From: Strigops habroptila
Taxonomy: Eukaryota > Chordata > Aves > Psittaciformes > Psittacidae
Assembly: GCF_004027225.2 (NCBI RefSeq)
Contig: NC_044301.2
Span: 17,195,255 to 17,259,254 of the forward strand
Length of the DNA: 64,000 nt
Reading direction: 5' to 3'
Shown: piece after piece, positions 59,783-64,000 of the stretch
Layout: the number at the start of each line of letters is the position of its first letter
How positions within the stretch are numbered: position 1 is the stretch's first letter
Translations under genes and position numbers: made by a program
Notes under the pieces: model-generated
What the model saw: the letters and a program-made list of their open reading frames with translations, nothing else
Told to the model about the DNA's origin: nothing
Databases searched by the model: none

Positions 59783-61384
59783 CAAGGATATTAGAATTTA
59801 TTTTGGGAAAGAGAAGAATTGACCTACAAAAAAACCCTGGCGAAGTTACCAGGTCAATCAGTTAGCTTCTCTGTCTGCTTGTAATTTGGTTCAACTTTTT
59901 CCCACTGTGTTGCAGGATTAAGTTTAACTGAATTACTTTCTTTGTTGTGGTCAAGAACTCACATGTGGTTTGTTACCATAGCTCAGCTGACATACTGCAT
60001 TTTATTGCTGCTCTAGCAACTTTATCAGGTGCCTAAGTCTTTTGGAGTTTTATTTATTGGGACTAAGTTGAAATACTTGGTGTGGTGCAGTATAGAAAAT
60101 TATTACTTAAGGTAGAAGTTAGTAGAAGAATTGTAGAGAAGGAGCTGGTAGAGGTGGTTCTCTCCCTCTCATCCTCTCATTCCTCCCCCCCCCCGCTTCC
60201 ATACATATAATTTATGCGGGTTCTGGCACTCAGCAGACTGTTTTTGTGAGCTCCAATATTTCTAACATTTCTACCATGTTAGAAAATCAGCCTAGCAAAA
60301 AAACCCCCAAAACCTCATAGTTTTCTGCTCGATTGAGTTAAATCAGTGCACTGAATAGCTTGACAAGTAGCAGAACTAGCACTAGGGATGAAATAGGATG
60401 GCGTAGCTAGGTTTGGTATATTGGAGGAGGGAAGAACGAGAGTGGAGATAGGATGGAGCAAGACTTTTCCTTGTTGGCAGTATTAAACTGTTGATGTGTT
60501 CAAGTGCAGTCAGAGTTAAATAGTCTGCTGCCCATTTTCTGAATTTAATGTCTTTTTAGTAGATACATATGATAATGTGAATTACCTCAGAACTTTTGAA
60601 TGTTTTACACTTCTGTACCATTAGATATGTAGATAATGCAGCCTAATTTTATAGATTGTCATTCACTTTTACCATTATAAAATAGTCTTCCTGATTTTTT
60701 TTGCTGGAGTCTGATTTCTCACCTTAAACTGACAAAACAGAGAAAACTGCCTATATACATCAAGTAGGACGAATCGTTTCAAGCAGTGGTGGGAGCTACA
60801 TGAGAGTGGTTCAGGTCTTTTCCTTCCGCTGTTATGCTAAGAAGATGAAAATAAAATGAAACATAATTGTGAGTACAGCTCACAACTGAATTAAATTTGG
60901 ATGGAATGCAAGTGGTCTTTTAAGCAATCAGGGGCCTAAGATGGGAAGAAGGTGGAGTCCAGGCATGTAAGTCCAATAATATTTTCTCAGTATGTTTCTG
61001 CTGTAAGATTATTTTTTTTTAATATATTGAAGTTAATGGGTTCTGCTGTAATTAAAATGACAAAATCAGTTTTTCTTAAAAAAAGTAATAAAATTACTAA
61101 ACACGAGGGAGTTATGGAAGTGCCTTTTGCAAAAATATTAGTATCTATAGTTAAAAGGTGCTTTGTTTCTGGTAGTTATGTCAAAGAGAATATCACAGTC
61201 TTTAGGAAAAAAATACTGCAACTTCTCGTTCCTTTTGGTTTTGAGCGTAACCATGCTGCAATTCCACTTTGCCACCGAGTATCTTTGCTTCAAGTGAGAT
61301 TTCATTTTTCTATTTTCTTCTAAAAAGTAGGGGATACTACCTCCTTGATAAGCATGGAATTGGTTTTGAATTATCTTTTAATAG
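59783..61384. other. Unassigned AT-rich sequence between two CR1 copies
   Basis: Unique DNA. A plus frame at 60,952-61,323 (123 codons) is AT-rich and without motif. I see no support for a gene. Confidence 0.5.
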
Positions 61385-64000
61385 TGCTATGGAGATGTGA
61401 AACCCTGTAGGGCTGATGGGGTCTGCCTGACAAAGAAGGGGAAGAGCATCTTTGGTCAGACACTTGCCAGGCTGGTGAAAGCAGCTTTAAACTAGAATCG
61501 TTGGGGGAGGAGAGCACTGATCCATCCCAACCCTACCAGTCAGATGCCAGCACCTGTAATGAATGCTCAGAGCAATGCAGAGCTACTTCGGCCGCTCCAG
61601 CCAATGAGTCGGCTTTATTCGGAGCTCGGCTCAGATGCCTCTACACAAACACACGTAGTATGGGGAATAAACAAGAGGAATTAGAGATGCGTGCACATCT
61701 ACAGGGATATGACATCATTGGCATCACGGAAACATGGTGGGATGGCTCCTATGACTGGAGTGTTGGAATGGAAGGTTATAGGCTTTTTAGGAAAGACAGA
61801 CTGGGCAGACAGGGAGGGGGCCCTTTATGTCAATGACTGGCTTGAGAGTATGGAACTCTGCCTGGGGATGGATGATGAGCTGACCGAGAGCTTGTGGGTC
61901 AAGATTAAAGTCAGGGCAGCGACAGGGGACATTACTGTGGGGGTCTGCAACAGGCCACCTGATCAGGAGGACTCTGTGGATGAAGACCTCTATAGGCAGA
62001 TAGGAGCAGCCTCACGCTCGCAAGCCCTTACCCTCACGGGGGACTTCAACCACCCCGATATCTGTTGGAGGGACGGCACGGCACAAGCAATTCAGTAGGT
62101 TCCTTGATTGTGTGGAAGACAACTTCCTCTTGCAAGTGATAGAGGAGCCAACAAGGAGAGGTGCCATACTTGACCTCGTGCTCACCAACAGGGAGGGGCT
62201 GGTGGGGAATGTGATGCTCCAAGGCAGCCTTGGCTGCAGTGATCACAAGATGGTGGAGTTCAAGGTCCTCAGGGCAGTGAGAAGGGCACGGAGAAAGCTC
62301 ACTGCCCTGGACTTCAAGAGAGCAGACTTCGACCTCTTCAGGAACCTGCTCAGTAAGGTTCCATGGGATAAAGCCCTAGAGGGCAGGGGAGCCCAAGATT
62401 ATAGAGATTCTTAAATATTATTGAAAAGCATTGCAGGAAGTGCAGTAAAAATTTCAGAATAATCACTCAATCCCCCAGCCCAAAATGCTGGCTAATATTC
62501 AAGGATCACCTGCTCCAAGCTCAGGAGCGATGCGTCCTGACAAGAAGGAAATGGGGCAAGAAGGCCAGGGGGCCCCCATGGATGGATAAGGAGCTGCTGA
62601 GAAAATTCAGAAGGAAAAAAGCAGCTTATAGAAGGTGGAAGCAAAGACAGGCGGCCCGGAAAGAATACAGGGAGATTGTCCAGTAATCTAGGGACCAGGT
62701 CAGGAAAGCTAAGGCCCAGATAGAATTGAGTCTGGCCAGGGATATGAAAGATAATAGGAAGGGCTTCTATAGGTATGTAGCAAACAATAGACAGACTGGG
62801 AACAATATGGGCCCTCTCCGGAAGCTATCAGGAGAACTGGTTACCCTGGATTTGGAGAAGGCTGAGGTTCTCCATGACTTCTTTGCCTCAGTCTTCACTG
62901 GCAAGTGCTCTGACCACGCCGCTCAAGTCTTGCAAGGCAGATGCAGGGACTGTGAGAAAGAAGACCTTAGGCCTACTGTAGGAGAGGATCAGGTTCGAGA
63001 TCATCTTAGGAACCTGAATGTGCACAAGTCCATGGGACCTGATGAAATCCATCTCTGGGTCCTGAGGGAGCCAGCGAATGAAGTTACTAAGCCACTATCC
63101 ATCATATTTGAAAAATCATGGCAGTCAGGTGAAGTGACTAAAAAAAGGAAAATATAACCCCCCTTTTCAAGAAGGGGAAAATGGAAGACCTGGGGAACTA
63201 CAGAGCAATCAGTCTCACCTCTGTGCCTGGCAGGATCATGGAGCAGATTCTCCTGGAAAGCATGCTAAGACACATGAAAAACAATGAGGTGGGTGGTGAC
63301 AGCCAACATGACTTCCCTAAGGGCAAATCATGCCTGACCAATTTGGTGGCCTTCTACGATGGAGCTACAGAACTGATGGATAGGGGCAGAGCAACTGACA
63401 TTGTCTACCTGGACTTGTGCAAAGCGTTTGACACTGTCCCACACATGACATCCTTGTCTCTAAACTGAAGAGACACAAATTTGATGGATGTACCACCCGG
63501 TGGATAAAGAATTGGCTGGATGGCCACATGCAGAGAGTTGTGGTCAATGGTTCAGTGTCCACATGGAGGTGGGTAACGAGTGGTGTCCCTCAGGGATCGG
63601 TGTTGGAAATGATCCTGATCAACATCACTGTCGGCAACATGGACAGTGGGATTGAGTGCGCCCTCAGCAAGTTTGCTGATGACACCAAGCTATGTCGTGT
63701 GGTTGACATGCTGGAGGGAAGGGATGCCATTCAGAGGGACCCTGACACACCTGAGAGGCGGGCCAATACAAACCTCATGAAGTTCAACACAGCAAAGTGC
63801 AAGGTCCCACACCTGGGTCGGGGCAATCCCAGGCACAGCTACAGGTTGGACAGAGAAGTGATTCAGAGCAGTCCTGCAGAGAAGGACTTGGGGGTATTGG
63901 TGGACAAGAAATTTTACATGAGCCGGCAGCACGCGCTCACAGCCCAGAAAGCCAACTGTATCCTGGGCTGCATCAAAAGGAGTGTGACCAGCAGGTCAAA
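61385..64000 (+). mobile_element. CR1 LINE, endonuclease start to reverse transcriptase, continues past the window
   Basis: Begins upstream of ORF2 (the conserved GCTGGTGAAAGCAGC and TTTAAACTAG). Endonuclease follows: CLYTNTRSMGNKQEELE, IIGITETWWDGSYDWS (61,501-61,836), then LTGDFNHPDICW (61,691-62,098) and GCSDHKMVEFKVLR (62,112-62,414). Then the linker, with KKGAYRRWKQ-type basic sequence in broken form, and RT from 62,726 ([33 protein letters not shown]) to FADDTK near 63,675 and [10 protein letters not shown] at the window end. At least four frameshifts or stops occur, among them one at about 61,836 and one at 62,096. This is the most 5'-complete CR1 in the window. Confidence 0.94.

Noticed and set aside
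60952..61323. 123-codon plus frame
   Set aside because: AT-rich, hydrophobic and basic by composition, no motif, and no neighbouring splice or promoter context.

Overview
This window is bird nuclear DNA. The evidence is the abundance of CR1 LINE fragments (many with the avian-type 3' tail built on ATTCTATG), endogenous-retrovirus LTRs of a type widespread in birds, and eleven exons of a vertebrate protein gene. The only host gene I can support is ZFR (zinc finger RNA-binding protein), on the minus strand from 49,603 down to its stop codon at 24,688. The eleven exons encode the C-terminal 503 residues (the last zinc finger, the Arg/Glu-rich and Pro/Gly-rich linkers and the whole DZF domain). 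All are open, all exon phases match across every junction, and all introns have GT-AG borders except one GC-AG. The 5' exons are not in the window. ZFR is Z-linked in birds and is one of the few genes that kept a W copy. The retrovirus and satellite load here makes a W-linked copy worth testing, but the sequence alone does not decide it.

Layout. 1-425: remnant LTR. 431-12,080: about 10 kb of two degenerate tandem arrays placed end to end, an A-rich array (about 754-4,425, built on ATCTCAGAAAGC) and a C-rich array (about 4,425-12,060, built on a 16-bp and a 13-bp module), with three CR1 fragments in the first. 12,080-12,413: a second LTR remnant. 13,481-18,652: an ERVL-type provirus on the minus strand with 5' LTR, Lys-type primer site, an unusual hydrophobic leader reading frame, gag and pol, broken off in RNase H/integrase. 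18,653-21,691: CR1, another LTR, CR1. 21,692-24,687: ZFR 3' UTR and flank. 24,688-49,603: the ZFR exons, whose introns hold two more ERVL-type elements (25,347-30,566 and about 32,970-36,572) and the env-LTR end of a different retrovirus (about 39,960-41,472). These intronic elements all run antisense to ZFR. 49,604-64,000: no recognisable exon, but several CR1 copies, including a 2.75-kb copy on the minus strand and a copy on the plus strand that runs off the window end.

By my coordinates roughly a quarter of the window is retrovirus-derived, about a sixth CR1 and about a sixth satellite. No retroviral or CR1 frame is intact end to end; all are interrupted by stops, frameshifts or deletions. 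The observations most worth following are: the TAG stop kept at the gag/pol boundary in two ERVL copies, the membrane-type reading frame ahead of gag, the three same-orientation CR1 tails that each run directly into the A-rich satellite, and the Z-versus-W identity of this ZFR copy.
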